Assembly: GCA_031119555.1 (NCBI GenBank)
Contig: JAVHXQ010000024.1
Coordinates: forward strand, 1 to 51,737
Source of the DNA: Candidatus Dactylopiibacterium sp.
Lineage (GTDB): Bacteria > Pseudomonadota > Gammaproteobacteria > Burkholderiales > Rhodocyclaceae
Length of the DNA stretch: 51,737 bases
Direction of reading: 5' to 3'
The notes under the pieces were generated by a model. That model worked only from the letters and a program-made list of their open reading frames with translations. It made no database searches and was not told the DNA's origin. The first letter of the stretch is position 1. Each line of letters begins with the position of its first letter. The position numbers and the translations under genes were made by a program. Positions 36,390-43,638 of the stretch are shown here, piece after piece.

Positions 36390-36731
36390 TCAGGCGCGGT
36401 GCAGGAAGAGGGTCAGCAGCAGTACGCTGAAGGTGTCGGCGACCACCGCATGGGGTTCGTCGCTGCGCAGGTGCACGAGGTCGCCCGCCGCGAGCTTGCG
36501 GTGCTGGCCCTGCGCCGTCAGATCGATGCCGCCCGCCAGGCACTGAATCGTGAGCAGGCCGCTGGCCCGATGCTCCTGCAGGCGGACGCCCGGCTGCAGC
36601 ACGAGGCGGAAGACCTCGATGTGCGTGTCGCGCACGAGGGTTTCGGATCTCAGGTCTTCGAGGCGCGCATCCGGCGCCAGCGGAAGGCCCACCGCGATGA
36701 CATCGCCCGAGCGTGCATGAGGGATCGCCAT
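36390..36731 (-). CDS. Cupin-domain protein
   Basis: 113 residues forming one small cupin barrel: VFRLVLQPGVRLQEHRASG, then LTIQCLAGGIDLTAQGQHRKL, AAGDLVHLRSDEPHAVVADT. Only some metal-binding positions are kept (His in QEHRA and EPHAV), so catalysis is doubtful; single-domain cupins like this often act as small-ligand binding or stress-linked proteins. GGAGAC before the ATG supports the start. It is followed by a 443-bp gap before kdpA. The upstream gene, 6-phosphogluconate dehydrogenase, ends 68 bp away on the same strand, so it may be cotranscribed with it. Confidence 0.8.
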   Translation of the reverse strand: MAIPHARSGDVIAVGLPLAPDARLEDLRSETLVRDTHIEVFRLVLQPGVRLQEHRASGLLTIQCLAGGIDLTAQGQHRKLAAGDLVHLRSDEPHAVVADTFSVLLLTLFLHRA

Positions 36732-36799
36732 GGTCTGTCTCCGTTGAATGCGTTCGTCATGGCGGCATCCGGCCGGATGCCGCTTCCGGCGCGTGCCGC

Positions 36800-37786
36800 T
36801 TACTGCGGAATCTCCACATGCCCGCCAAAGCCGAAGCGCATGGCCGACAGCAGGCGGTCGCCGAAGGTGGTGTCGGAGCGGCTCCGGTAGCGTGCGAAGA
36901 GCGCCGCCGAAAGCACGTGCACGGGCACGGCCTCTTCCATGGCGGCCTCTATGGTCCAGTGGCCCTCGCCGGAGTCGGCCACGCGGCCGCTGTAGGCCTC
37001 CAGGTCCTCGTCATGCGAGAGCGCGGCCGCCGACAGGTCGAGCAGCCACGAGGAGATCACGCTGCCGCGCCGCCAGACCTCCGCGATGTCGGTGAGGTTG
37101 AGCGCAAAGCGCTCCTGCTCGGGCAGGCGCGGCGAGGCCCGGCTCTTGAGCACGTCGAAGCCTTCGGCATAGGCCTGCATCAGCCCGTACTCGATGCCGT
37201 TGTGCACCATCTTCACGAAGTGGCCCGCGCCCGCCGGCCCGGCGTGGATGTAGCCCTTTTCCGCGCGCGGGTCGTGGCCGCGCTCGGGCGCGCGGTGGCG
37301 CGTGCGCGAGATGTCGCCGCGCCCGGGCGCGAGGGTTTCCAGCAAGGGGTCGAGCTGCGCCACCGCCGCCGCCGGCCCTCCGACCATCATGCAGTAGCCG
37401 CGCTCCAGCCCCCACACGCCGCCCGAGGTGCCCACGTCCACGTAGGCCACGTCGCGCGCGGCGCAGACCTGGGCACGGCGGATGTCGTCCTTGTAGAAGG
37501 TGTTGCCGCCGTCGATCAGGATGTCGCCGGGCAGGGCGATGTCGAGCACGCGCGCGACCATCTGTTCCGTTGCCTCGCCGGCCGGCAGCATGAGCCAGAA
37601 GATGCGCGGCCCCGTGAAGTGATCCGCGATCGCTTCGACCGAATGCGCGCCGAGCGCGCCCTCGCGCACGAGCGCTTCGATGGCGGCCGGGTCGCGGTCG
37701 AACGCCACGATCTCATGCCCGCCCCGCATCAGACGGCGTGCGATGTTGCCCCCCATCCGCCCCAGACCCATCACGGCAATACGCAT
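36800..37786 (-). CDS. gnd: 6-phosphogluconate dehydrogenase, decarboxylating (short type)
   Basis: 328 residues, the short bacterial class. It oxidises and decarboxylates 6-phosphogluconate to ribulose 5-phosphate. NAD(P) loop [19 protein letters not shown], then [27 protein letters not shown], and the catalytic-Lys region [19 protein letters not shown] followed by the helical C-terminal domain ([20 protein letters not shown]). GGAGGAATCC upstream of the ATG is a good ribosome-binding site; a 67-codon longer frame has no family match. An Arg-rich segment around residues 158-172 ([14 protein letters not shown]) looks unlike the family, possibly an insertion. Confidence 0.88.
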   Translation of the reverse strand: MRIAVMGLGRMGGNIARRLMRGGHEIVAFDRDPAAIEALVREGALGAHSVEAIADHFTGPRIFWLMLPAGEATEQMVARVLDIALPGDILIDGGNTFYKDDIRRAQVCAARDVAYVDVGTSGGVWGLERGYCMMVGGPAAAVAQLDPLLETLAPGRGDISRTRHRAPERGHDPRAEKGYIHAGPAGAGHFVKMVHNGIEYGLMQAYAEGFDVLKSRASPRLPEQERFALNLTDIAEVWRRGSVISSWLLDLSAAALSHDEDLEAYSGRVADSGEGHWTIEAAMEEAVPVHVLSAALFARYRSRSDTTFGDRLLSAMRFGFGGHVEIPQ

Positions 37787-37996
37787 TGTGGATTCCTCCG
37801 CGCGTGTCGAATGTTCGCCCGCCGCGCCGGCTGGCGTGGTAGCCCCGGGACAGATCAGAGCAGACCTGCCGGGCAAAAGCATCCCGTCCAAAGCGCCGGG
37901 GTGGGCGCGCCGCGAGGCGCCGGGCCGTGACGCGCCCCGGGGGGCGTGGAGCGGGCGCGGCGGCGCGCCTTGCCATGCCGGCGGCATGGGTGCGGC

Positions 37997-38671
37997 TCAG
38001 GGCGCTTCCTTGATGAGGTAGCCCACGCCGCGCAGCACGTGGATCTCCAGCCCCGCGCCGGAGGTTTCGAGCGCGCGCCGCAGCTTGGAGACGTGCGCGT
38101 CCAGCGCGTTTGACTGGATGTCTTCGTCGAAGCCGTACACGGCCTCTTCCAGCGCGCGCCGGCTGACCGTGCGGCCGTGGCGCGAGAGCAGGGCTTCGAG
38201 CACCAGCAACTGGCGGCGCGGCAGCAGGAAGGGCTGCCCGGCGATGGTCGCGCTGCGCGCCGAGACGTCGAACTGCAGGGCGCCGAGGCGGATGTTGGGA
38301 ATGGCGATCTGCGCGGGCCGGCGCGAAATGGCGCGGATGCGCGCCAGCAGCTCTTCGGGGGCGAAGGGCTTGGTGAGGTAATCGTCGGCGCCCACGTCCA
38401 GCCCCCTTACGCGGTCTTCGAGCGAGTGCAGCGCGGTCAGCATGATGATGGGCAGCGAGTGGCACAGTGCCCGCGCGCGCGGCACGAAATCCGCCCCGTC
38501 GCCGTCGGGCAGGCGTCGGTCGAGCAGCAGCAGCTGGTGCTGCCCTCCCTTGAGGTAGCGCTCGGCCTGCGCGAGGCTGCGCGCCACGTCCACCACCATG
38601 CCGTGCGCGCGCAGCAAGGTGCCCAGCGTGCTGGCCATTTCATGGTCGTCCTCGACGAGCATCAGGCGCAT
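37997..38671 (-). CDS. OmpR-family response regulator
   Basis: 224 residues. Receiver with VEDDHEM, phospho-acceptor Asp51 in LLLLDRRLPDGDG, IIMLTALHSLEDRV and DDYLTKPFAPEELLAR; C-terminal winged helix (LVLEALLSRHGRTVSRRALE, then DAHVSKLRRALE, VLRGVGYLIKEAP). It sits one base after the histidine kinase gene's stop, so kinase and regulator form one operon transcribed from the minus strand. The target regulon is unknown; cation or envelope stress is typical for this subfamily. Confidence 0.92.
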   Translation of the reverse strand: MRLMLVEDDHEMASTLGTLLRAHGMVVDVARSLAQAERYLKGGQHQLLLLDRRLPDGDGADFVPRARALCHSLPIIMLTALHSLEDRVRGLDVGADDYLTKPFAPEELLARIRAISRRPAQIAIPNIRLGALQFDVSARSATIAGQPFLLPRRQLLVLEALLSRHGRTVSRRALEEAVYGFDEDIQSNALDAHVSKLRRALETSGAGLEIHVLRGVGYLIKEAP

Positions 38672-38672
38672 G

Positions 38673-40064
38673 TCAGGCCCCCGTGGCGGGCGTGAGCGGC
38701 AGGTGCACCTGGAACACCGCGCCGCCCGAGGCCGCGTCGGCGATCGTGATGCCGCCGCCATGGTGGCGCGCCACTTCGCGCGCCAGGTGCAGGCCCAGCC
38801 CGCTGCCGCTGGAGGCCGGCGCGAGCCGGTAGAACGGCTCGAAGACGTTCTCGCGCTCGGCCTGGGGCACGCCGGGGCCTTCGTCGACGATGCTCACCGT
38901 GGCGTCCGCGCTCAGCACCATGCGGATCAGGCCGGCGCCGTTGCCGTGGGCCACGGCGTTCTGGATCAGCCCCATGAACATCCGCCGCAGCGAGGCGGGG
39001 TCGCCCGTGACGCGCACCGGCACCGGCGGGGCCTCGAACTCGAAGGTGTAGCCGTTGGAGATCACGACCGGTGCCACGTCCTCGGCCACTTCGCGGCAGA
39101 TCTGGACGAGGTCCAGCGGCTCGGCGTCGCTCATGCTGCGGTTCAGGCGTTCGAGGTCCAGCAACTGCTCGGCAATGCTTTCCAGCCGCGAGGTGTCGTT
39201 GATGAGGCGGCTGCGCGTTTCGGTGGGCGGCAGGAAGCTCAGGCGCGTGCGCAGCACGGCAATCGGCATGCGCAGCTCGTGCGCGGCATCGGTCAGGAAA
39301 CGGTCGCGCGCTTCGTTGGCCTTGCCGATGCGGCGCAGCAGCCCGTTGAAGGCGCTGACCAGCGGGCGCACCTCGTCGGGCACGGAGCGGGCGTCCAGCG
39401 TCTGCGTGGCGGTGCTGCCGTCCATGGTGTTGGCCTGCTGCGCGACGCCGCGCAGGCCGCGCAGGCCGCGATGGATGATCAGGGGCGCGACCAGCGCGGT
39501 GGTCAGCACCAGCGGCAGCGCCACCCAGCTGCCGAAGAAGCGCACCACCCAGAACAGCGAATGCGCGGGCCCCTCCTTGGGCATGCCGCCGACCAGCACG
39601 CGCAGGTCGCCGGCCTCGCGGCTCTGCACGACCAGGCGCGCGGGCAGCGCGGCGCCGGCGCCGGTGGGCGAGAGCGCCTGTGCGGCGTCGTCGCGGATGC
39701 TCAGCTCCATGATCTCCATGGCCGGCATCCAGGCGATCAGCGCCGCGTAGGCCGGCGGGACCTGGCCCCGCGTCAGCGAGCGGCCGTCGTGATCCTTCGC
39801 CACGAACCAGGCTTCGGCGCTGTCGCGGAACTGGCGCGGTACGCGCGCCTCATCCACGGCCAGCGTCTGCGCGGTGCTGTAGATGGCGCTGGCCACCTTG
39901 TCCGCCGTTTCCTTGTCGACGCTGGTGATGTTCCGGTTCGTGTAGGTGACCACCAGCGCCACCATCGTCAGGGGAAAGATCACGAGCTGCGCGAGCCCGA
40001 TCTGCCACGACAGCTGCGCGCTGAGCGAACGGTTCTTGAACATTTTTCGTAGGCCTGGATTCAT
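38673..40064 (-). CDS. Two-component sensor histidine kinase
   Basis: 463 residues from the ATG before MNPGLRKMFKN (MFKN, seven codons later, is the alternative). Two TM helices (about 20-40 and 185-205) flank a periplasmic sensor of ~140 residues; then a HAMP-like linker, HisKA with FLTDAAHELRMPIAVLRTRL and HATPase with NAVAHGNGAG, VDEGPGVP, GSGLGLHLAREV. Neither start has a strong ribosome-binding site, so the exact N-terminus is uncertain. It is cotranscribed with the response regulator that follows by one base. Confidence 0.9.
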   Translation of the reverse strand: MNPGLRKMFKNRSLSAQLSWQIGLAQLVIFPLTMVALVVTYTNRNITSVDKETADKVASAIYSTAQTLAVDEARVPRQFRDSAEAWFVAKDHDGRSLTRGQVPPAYAALIAWMPAMEIMELSIRDDAAQALSPTGAGAALPARLVVQSREAGDLRVLVGGMPKEGPAHSLFWVVRFFGSWVALPLVLTTALVAPLIIHRGLRGLRGVAQQANTMDGSTATQTLDARSVPDEVRPLVSAFNGLLRRIGKANEARDRFLTDAAHELRMPIAVLRTRLSFLPPTETRSRLINDTSRLESIAEQLLDLERLNRSMSDAEPLDLVQICREVAEDVAPVVISNGYTFEFEAPPVPVRVTGDPASLRRMFMGLIQNAVAHGNGAGLIRMVLSADATVSIVDEGPGVPQAERENVFEPFYRLAPASSGSGLGLHLAREVARHHGGGITIADAASGGAVFQVHLPLTPATGA

Positions 40065-40422
40065 CCGGGACAGGCCACCGGCGACGCGGCGCGGCCGGCG
40101 GAGGGGCGGAGGTGGAAGTGGGTGAATCCGGCATGCGGATGGCATGACGCGCGGGCTTTCGCCGGGGGCGCGTCGTGGCCCGGTCCGTATGCCGGGTGGA
40201 TTCTCTCTGGGATGGAAGCGGCCGCGCATTCTGTGTGCGGGGGCGGGTCGGCGCGCGGCGAAGGCCGCCCGGCGACGCGTTGCAGCGTATCACTTTTTGC
40301 ATAGCGCGCCTGCGCGCAAAGCCCCGTGCAAAGGGGCACGCGACATGCCCTTGGGGAGGTAATGTCCGGGCAATGTTGTCCGACTAAGCTCGCGAATCCT
40401 TTTACCTGCGCACGAGGTTGTG
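40065..40422. other. Divergent gap, histidine kinase/ParS-like gene
   Basis: 358 bp without a convincing gene. It includes a T-rich spot (40290-40300) and a small hairpin (GCCCC-N7-GGGGC at 40321-40337). I see no firm promoter. Confidence 0.4.
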
Positions 40423-40680
40423 ATGCCCGTTGGACCCCTGAGGCGAATTGTCGATCTCGCATTGCGCATCGATGCGGATCGGGCCCATGTTCTGCACTGG
40501 CTGACGCGAACGAAGCTCAGCGAGTTCGGCGGGCAGACGCCCGTCGACCTCGTGGTGGCGGAGCAGGGCGGCGTGGTGGAAGAGATGCTGCTCGCCATCC
40601 TTGCGGGGCAGGCGGGCGAGGGCAAGGCCGGTACGCCGCCCGGCGGCGGGCTGCCGGGTTTCTCGGAATCTCCGGCCTGA
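40423..40680 (+). CDS. Orphan ParS/MbcA-Xre toxin-binding domain-like protein
   Basis: 85 residues from ATG (a GTG directly before it is also possible). The run VLHWLTRTKLSEFGGQTPVDL then VVEEMLLAILAGQ resembles the C-terminal toxin-binding domain of Xre-MbcA-ParS antitoxins (Trp-Leu ... Leu-Gly-Gly-x-Thr-Pro-x-(D/E)-Leu ... Val-x-x-x-Leu-x-x-Ile). Those antitoxins normally pair with a RES-domain toxin, but none is adjacent, and there is no N-terminal HTH. It may be an orphan partner of an unlinked toxin or only a distant relative. The tail after about residue 62 is Gly/Pro-rich. Confidence 0.5.
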   Translation: MPVGPLRRIVDLALRIDADRAHVLHWLTRTKLSEFGGQTPVDLVVAEQGGVVEEMLLAILAGQAGEGKAGTPPGGGLPGFSESPA

Positions 40681-40790
40681 AGCCGGCCGTGGGGGAGCAG
40701 AATTCCCCCGGCTGGCGCACCACGGCGCGTCCGCAGGGCCCGGGTCCGGGCAGTTGAATCAGCGGTTGAACGAACCAGGAGTTTGCAGCG

Positions 40791-41615
40791 ATGAACCAGA
40801 AACGGATGTTTTCGGGCGCGGCCCGTGTGGCGATGGCGCTCGTCGCGGGCGGGGTGGTTTCCCAGGCGGCATTCGCCCAGGCGTCCGCGCCGGCGGCCGA
40901 GGCGGATACGTGGCAATTCTCGCTGGGGGCGGGGGCCGTGTCGCGGCCCAAGTACCCGGGCGCGAGCAGCCAGCGCACGCAGTTGCTGCCCGTCATCAGC
41001 GCCACCTACGGGCGCTATTTCATTGGCGGCGCCCCCGGCTCGGGCGCCCCGGCGGGCCTGGGCGCCTATCTGTATCGCGGTGAATCGCTGCGCCTGGGCG
41101 TGTCGCTGGGGGTGGGCGTTTCCAAGGCCCGCAAGGAGTCGGACGACGACAGCCTGCGCGGGCTGGGCGACATCGATGGCGCCACGCGCGCCGCCGTGTT
41201 CGCCAGCCACAACCCGACCAGCTGGCTCACGCTCAGCGGCAGCGTGTCGGCCGACATCAGCGACAACAAGCAGGGCGTGCTCGCCACCTTCGACGCCCAG
41301 GGGCGCTATCAGGTGTTCGAGGGCTTCTCGCTGGTGGGCGGGCCGGGCCTGACCTGGGCCAACCGCGAATACACGCAGACCTTCTTCGGCATCGACGGCG
41401 ACCAGAGCGCGCGCTCGGGCCGCGCGGAGTACCGCGCGGGCAGCGGGCTCAACGCGCTGCGCTTCTCGGTGGGGGCGGATTACGCATTCACCAAGCGCTG
41501 GAGCGTGGGCGGCCGGGCGGTGTTCTCCCGCCTCCAGAACGATGCGGCCGACAGCCCCATCACGGCCGAGCGCATGCAGAACACCTACTTCCTCTTTACC
41601 GCTTACCGGTTCTGA
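40791..41615 (+). CDS. MipA/OmpV-family outer-membrane protein
   Basis: 274 residues: Sec signal (cleavage after AAFAQ), then a beta-barrel with alternating hydrophobic strands and a terminal Phe (YFLFTAYRF), as needed for Bam insertion. Family marks are FSLGAGAVSRPKYPGASSQR, YGRYFIG near the start, AYLYRGESLRLGVSLGVGVS, VGGPGLTWANREYTQTFFGI and TERMQNTYFLF. E. coli MipA links lytic transglycosylase MltA and PBP1B; many homologues act as osmotic, metal or antibiotic responsive porin-like proteins. AGGAG about 10 bases before the ATG supports the start. It stands alone next to the orphan ParS-like gene. Confidence 0.9.
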   Translation: MNQKRMFSGAARVAMALVAGGVVSQAAFAQASAPAAEADTWQFSLGAGAVSRPKYPGASSQRTQLLPVISATYGRYFIGGAPGSGAPAGLGAYLYRGESLRLGVSLGVGVSKARKESDDDSLRGLGDIDGATRAAVFASHNPTSWLTLSGSVSADISDNKQGVLATFDAQGRYQVFEGFSLVGGPGLTWANREYTQTFFGIDGDQSARSGRAEYRAGSGLNALRFSVGADYAFTKRWSVGGRAVFSRLQNDAADSPITAERMQNTYFLFTAYRF

Positions 41616-41760
41616 CGCGAACGCTGGCGCGCCACCGCCCACGGGCGCGGTGCGTGCCGGCCGGCATCGCCGCGATGCCACGGCGCGGGCTTGCCACCCC
41701 GGGCAAGCCCGTGGCCGGCGCGGACGGCAGCCGCTTGTTGATGACGAAGGACGACAGCCC

Positions 41761-42159
41761 ATGGACATGGCGAGAGCTTTCGAGGGATGGCGCTGGAATG
41801 ACGGCGCCCCGGCGGCGGCCATCCACCGTGCCGAAGCCGTTCTGAAGTGCGCGTTGCCGGCGGACTACACCGCCTTCCTGCGCATGCACGATGGCGGCGA
41901 GGGCTTTCTGGGCAAGGGCTTCCTCATGCTCTGGAGCGTGACCGAGCTCCAGATGCTCAACGACGGCTATGAAGTGCACCTTCATGCGCCCGGCATACTG
42001 CTGTTCGGCTCCAGCGGCGAAGGTGCCGCGTATGGATTCGACTTCAGATCGGGCGATGCCTGCGTGGTGCGGGTGCCGTTCGTGGGCCTGGGGCTGGACC
42101 GCGTGGAGAAGCTCGCCGACCGCTTCGCGGAATTCCTGACGACGCTGGAGACGCAATGA
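41761..42159 (+). CDS. SMI1/KNR4 (SUKH)-like protein, possible immunity protein
   Basis: 132 residues. The order WRWNDGAPAAAIHRAEAVLKCALPADYTAF, LRMHDGGEGFLGKGFLMLW, then GILLFGSSGEGAAYGFDF is the SUKH/SMI1 pattern (Leu-Pro-x-Asp-Tyr ... Asn/Asp-Gly ... Phe-Gly ... Gly-x-x-x-Phe/Tyr-x-Phe-Asp). SUKH proteins often act as immunity proteins for polymorphic toxins. The ATG is preceded by AAGGACG. It overlaps the next gene by ATGA at 42156-42159. No toxin gene is visible upstream, so its partner, if any, is unknown. Confidence 0.75.
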   Translation: MDMARAFEGWRWNDGAPAAAIHRAEAVLKCALPADYTAFLRMHDGGEGFLGKGFLMLWSVTELQMLNDGYEVHLHAPGILLFGSSGEGAAYGFDFRSGDACVVRVPFVGLGLDRVEKLADRFAEFLTTLETQ

Positions 42160-42389
42160 TCGCCGGGCAGGACCGCGCCCTGCGCCCCGCGGGGCTGGAA
42201 TCCTTTCACATCGTGCCGTGCGTGCTGGGCGGCAGCCCCACCGCGCCGCAGAACCGCGCCTGGCTTACACGCGCGCAGCACGTGCGCGTTGTTCGCTACT
42301 GGAATCGCATCCTCCACGCCATGAAGGCGGCGCGCGGCGCGCCCGCGCCCACTGCCGATTCCCCGGCGCAGATCACGCCGGGCCGCTGA
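42156..42389 (+). CDS. Small protein with an HNH-like motif
   Basis: 77 residues, translationally coupled to the SMI1-like gene by ATGA. The core SFHIVPCVLGGSPTAPQNRA followed by WLTRAQHVRVVRYWN has the spacing His-x(2)-Pro...Gly-Gly...Asn...His seen in HNH/His-Me-finger endonucleases, but with no zinc cysteines and a very short body. It could be a remnant or a compact relative that has lost or kept nuclease activity; I cannot tell. The pairing with a SUKH-like gene resembles toxin-immunity organisation in reverse order. Function is not known. Confidence 0.5.
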   Translation: MIAGQDRALRPAGLESFHIVPCVLGGSPTAPQNRAWLTRAQHVRVVRYWNRILHAMKAARGAPAPTADSPAQITPGR

Positions 42390-42483
42390 GCGCCCGGCGC
42401 CGCCCCGACGCCCTGCATGCCCCAGGCCCGGGCCGGGCGGGGCATCGCCCGGAAGACCCCGCCGCGCTCGCGTCACGGCGATG

Positions 42484-42507
42484 CGAGGGGCGAGGGGCGA
42501 GGGGCGA
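42484..42507 (+). repeat. Short heptamer tandem repeat
   Basis: Three copies of CGAGGGG plus a partial fourth, in the gap between the HNH-like and DUF1232 genes. It could vary by slippage; no function is visible. Confidence 0.7.
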
Positions 42508-42596
42508 GTGATCCGCCGGTTGCGCCCGGCGCCCCCCGGCACGGGGCCGGACGGCCGCTATACTCGGCGCTTCTGCCCTGCACGGACGCGCCTCCG

Positions 42597-43010
42597 ATGA
42601 GCCTTTCAGACACCCTGCGCGCATGGGCCCGTGGCGTGAAGCGCGACGCGGTGACGCTCTGGTTCGCCTGCAGGCACGCCGGCACGCCGTGGGCGCCGCG
42701 CGTGCTTTGCGCGCTGGTCGTCGTGTATGCGCTGAGCCCCATCGACCTGATCCCGGATTTCATCCCCATCCTGGGGTATCTGGACGACGTGATCCTGCTG
42801 CCCTGCCTGATCTGGATCGCCGTGCGGCTGCTGCCCCCGGACGTGCTCGCCGAATGCCAGGCCCGCGCCGTGGCGTGGATGGCGCGCGAAGGCAGGAAGC
42901 CGCGCAGCAACTGGGGAATCCTCTTCGTGGTGCTGGTGTGGCTGCTGGCGCTGTGGGCCGCGTGGACACTGGGTGTTGCGTATTTCACCGCGCGCGGCGC
43001 CGCCGTCTAG
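42597..43010 (+). CDS. DUF1232 (YkvA-like) membrane protein
   Basis: 137 residues. The DUF1232 signature is clear: RVLCALVVVYALSPIDLIPDFIPILGYLDDVILL, containing the invariant Ser-Pro-Ile-Asp-Leu-Ile-Pro-Asp motif. A second C-terminal TM (about 112-130, WGILFVVLVWLLALWAAWTL) is present. The family is widespread in bacteria and its role is unknown. The start is the ATG before MSLSDTLRAW. Nothing in the neighbours explains its job. Confidence 0.88.
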   Translation: MSLSDTLRAWARGVKRDAVTLWFACRHAGTPWAPRVLCALVVVYALSPIDLIPDFIPILGYLDDVILLPCLIWIAVRLLPPDVLAECQARAVAWMAREGRKPRSNWGILFVVLVWLLALWAAWTLGVAYFTARGAAV

Positions 43011-43052
43011 CGGCCAGCGGCGGGCGATGAATCCACCGCGCCGCCAGCGGGC

Positions 43053-43058
43053 TATGAT
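43053..43058 (+). promoter_or_regulatory. Candidate -10 for the yjhX leader
   Basis: TATGAT lies about 58 bp upstream of the leader ORF's start. The -35 at normal spacing is poor (AATCCA), so the promoter is weak or activator-dependent. Confidence 0.4.
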
Positions 43059-43110
43059 TTGCGCACCGGTGGCTGCCAGGCCGCCGCGTTCTTTAGAGGG
43101 CCAGGTGGAT

Positions 43111-43137
43111 ATGCTGGAGATTGTCGCGATCAGATAA
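43111..43137 (+). CDS. Leader ORF (8 codons) upstream of yjhX/topAI
   Basis: A short reading frame ATG-CTG-GAG-ATT-GTC-GCG-ATC-AGA-TAA (MLEIVAIR) begins a few bases after AGGTGG, a plausible Shine-Dalgarno. Its stop lies within the 5' arm of a hairpin, and its last codons pair with sequence next to the yjhX Shine-Dalgarno. In E. coli the topAI (yjhX)-yjhQ-yjhP operon is, as I recall, controlled by a translated leader ORF (toiL) on which antibiotic-stalled ribosomes induce expression. This one looks like the counterpart by position, not by obvious sequence likeness. Confidence 0.55.
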   Translation: MLEIVAIR

Positions 43138-43227
43138 CTCCCCCGTGTTTCGGGCAGTGAGTTATCGCAATGCAAAGGGAACGGTGACGACCCCGAGGGT
43201 CTGTCGCCTGTCGTGCATTCTGATCGC
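43126..43227 (+). promoter_or_regulatory. Putative translation attenuator of yjhX (alternative RNA structure)
   Basis: GCGATCAGA at 43126-43134 (inside the leader ORF) is the perfect reverse complement of TCTGATCGC at 43219-43227, which ends one base before the yjhX Shine-Dalgarno TGGAG (43228-43232). A local hairpin GATAACTC (43133-43140) / GAGTTATC (43159-43166) with inner CCCG/CGGG sits inside that helix. The helix would crowd the Shine-Dalgarno; a ribosome on the leader ORF would melt it. The pairing is seen; the mechanism is inferred. Confidence 0.55.
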
Positions 43228-43242
43228 TGGAGAATCTTCCAC

Positions 43243-43500
43243 ATGAACCTTTCAAGACCCGAGCAGAGGACCTTGCACGTCCTCGCCAAGGGCGGCCGCA
43301 TCGTGCATGCCCGCAATGAAGCGGGCCATATCGCATCGGTAACGTGTTACGGCCGCGACGGCTTCGTACTCACGGACTGCTCGCTTTCCGTCTTTCAGAA
43401 ACTGCGCAGCAAGCGCCTCATCTGCTCCCGCGATGGTCAGCCCTACCAGATAAACAAGGCCGGCCTGCGCGCGGTGCGTTCGCAAATCGACAACCAGTGA
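43243..43500 (+). CDS. yjhX: YjhX/TopAI-family toxin
   Basis: 85 residues, full length for the family. It opens [20 protein letters not shown] and has the core [28 protein letters not shown] and [20 protein letters not shown], which closely follow E. coli YjhX (TopAI, a small inhibitor of DNA topoisomerase I countered by the YjhQ acetyltransferase antitoxin). The start is the ATG with GGAG ten bases upstream; a longer frame to 43213 is less likely because it enters the leader helix. A yjhP-type methyltransferase gene follows by 138 bp, but no yjhQ lies between, so the usual antitoxin is missing here. Confidence 0.9.
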   Translation: MNLSRPEQRTLHVLAKGGRIVHARNEAGHIASVTCYGRDGFVLTDCSLSVFQKLRSKRLICSRDGQPYQINKAGLRAVRSQIDNQ

Positions 43501-43505
43501 CCTCG

Positions 43506-43539
43506 GCCGGGCAGGGCCATGTGGCGGCTCCTGCCCGGC
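43506..43539. repeat. Inverted repeat between yjhX and yjhP
   Basis: A perfect 10-bp inverted repeat GCCGGGCAGG / CCTGCCCGGC with a 14-base loop, in the 138-bp gap where yjhQ would be. No U run follows, so it is not a classical terminator; it may stabilise or pause the transcript. Confidence 0.7.
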
Positions 43540-43638
43540 GCCTGCCAAGCCCCTGGGAATGCCGGCGATGCGCCCCGACGGACCGTGCCGGCCACGCCCC
43601 CCAGGCCCTGAGCTGCTGCAACGAAAGGAAACCTTGCA

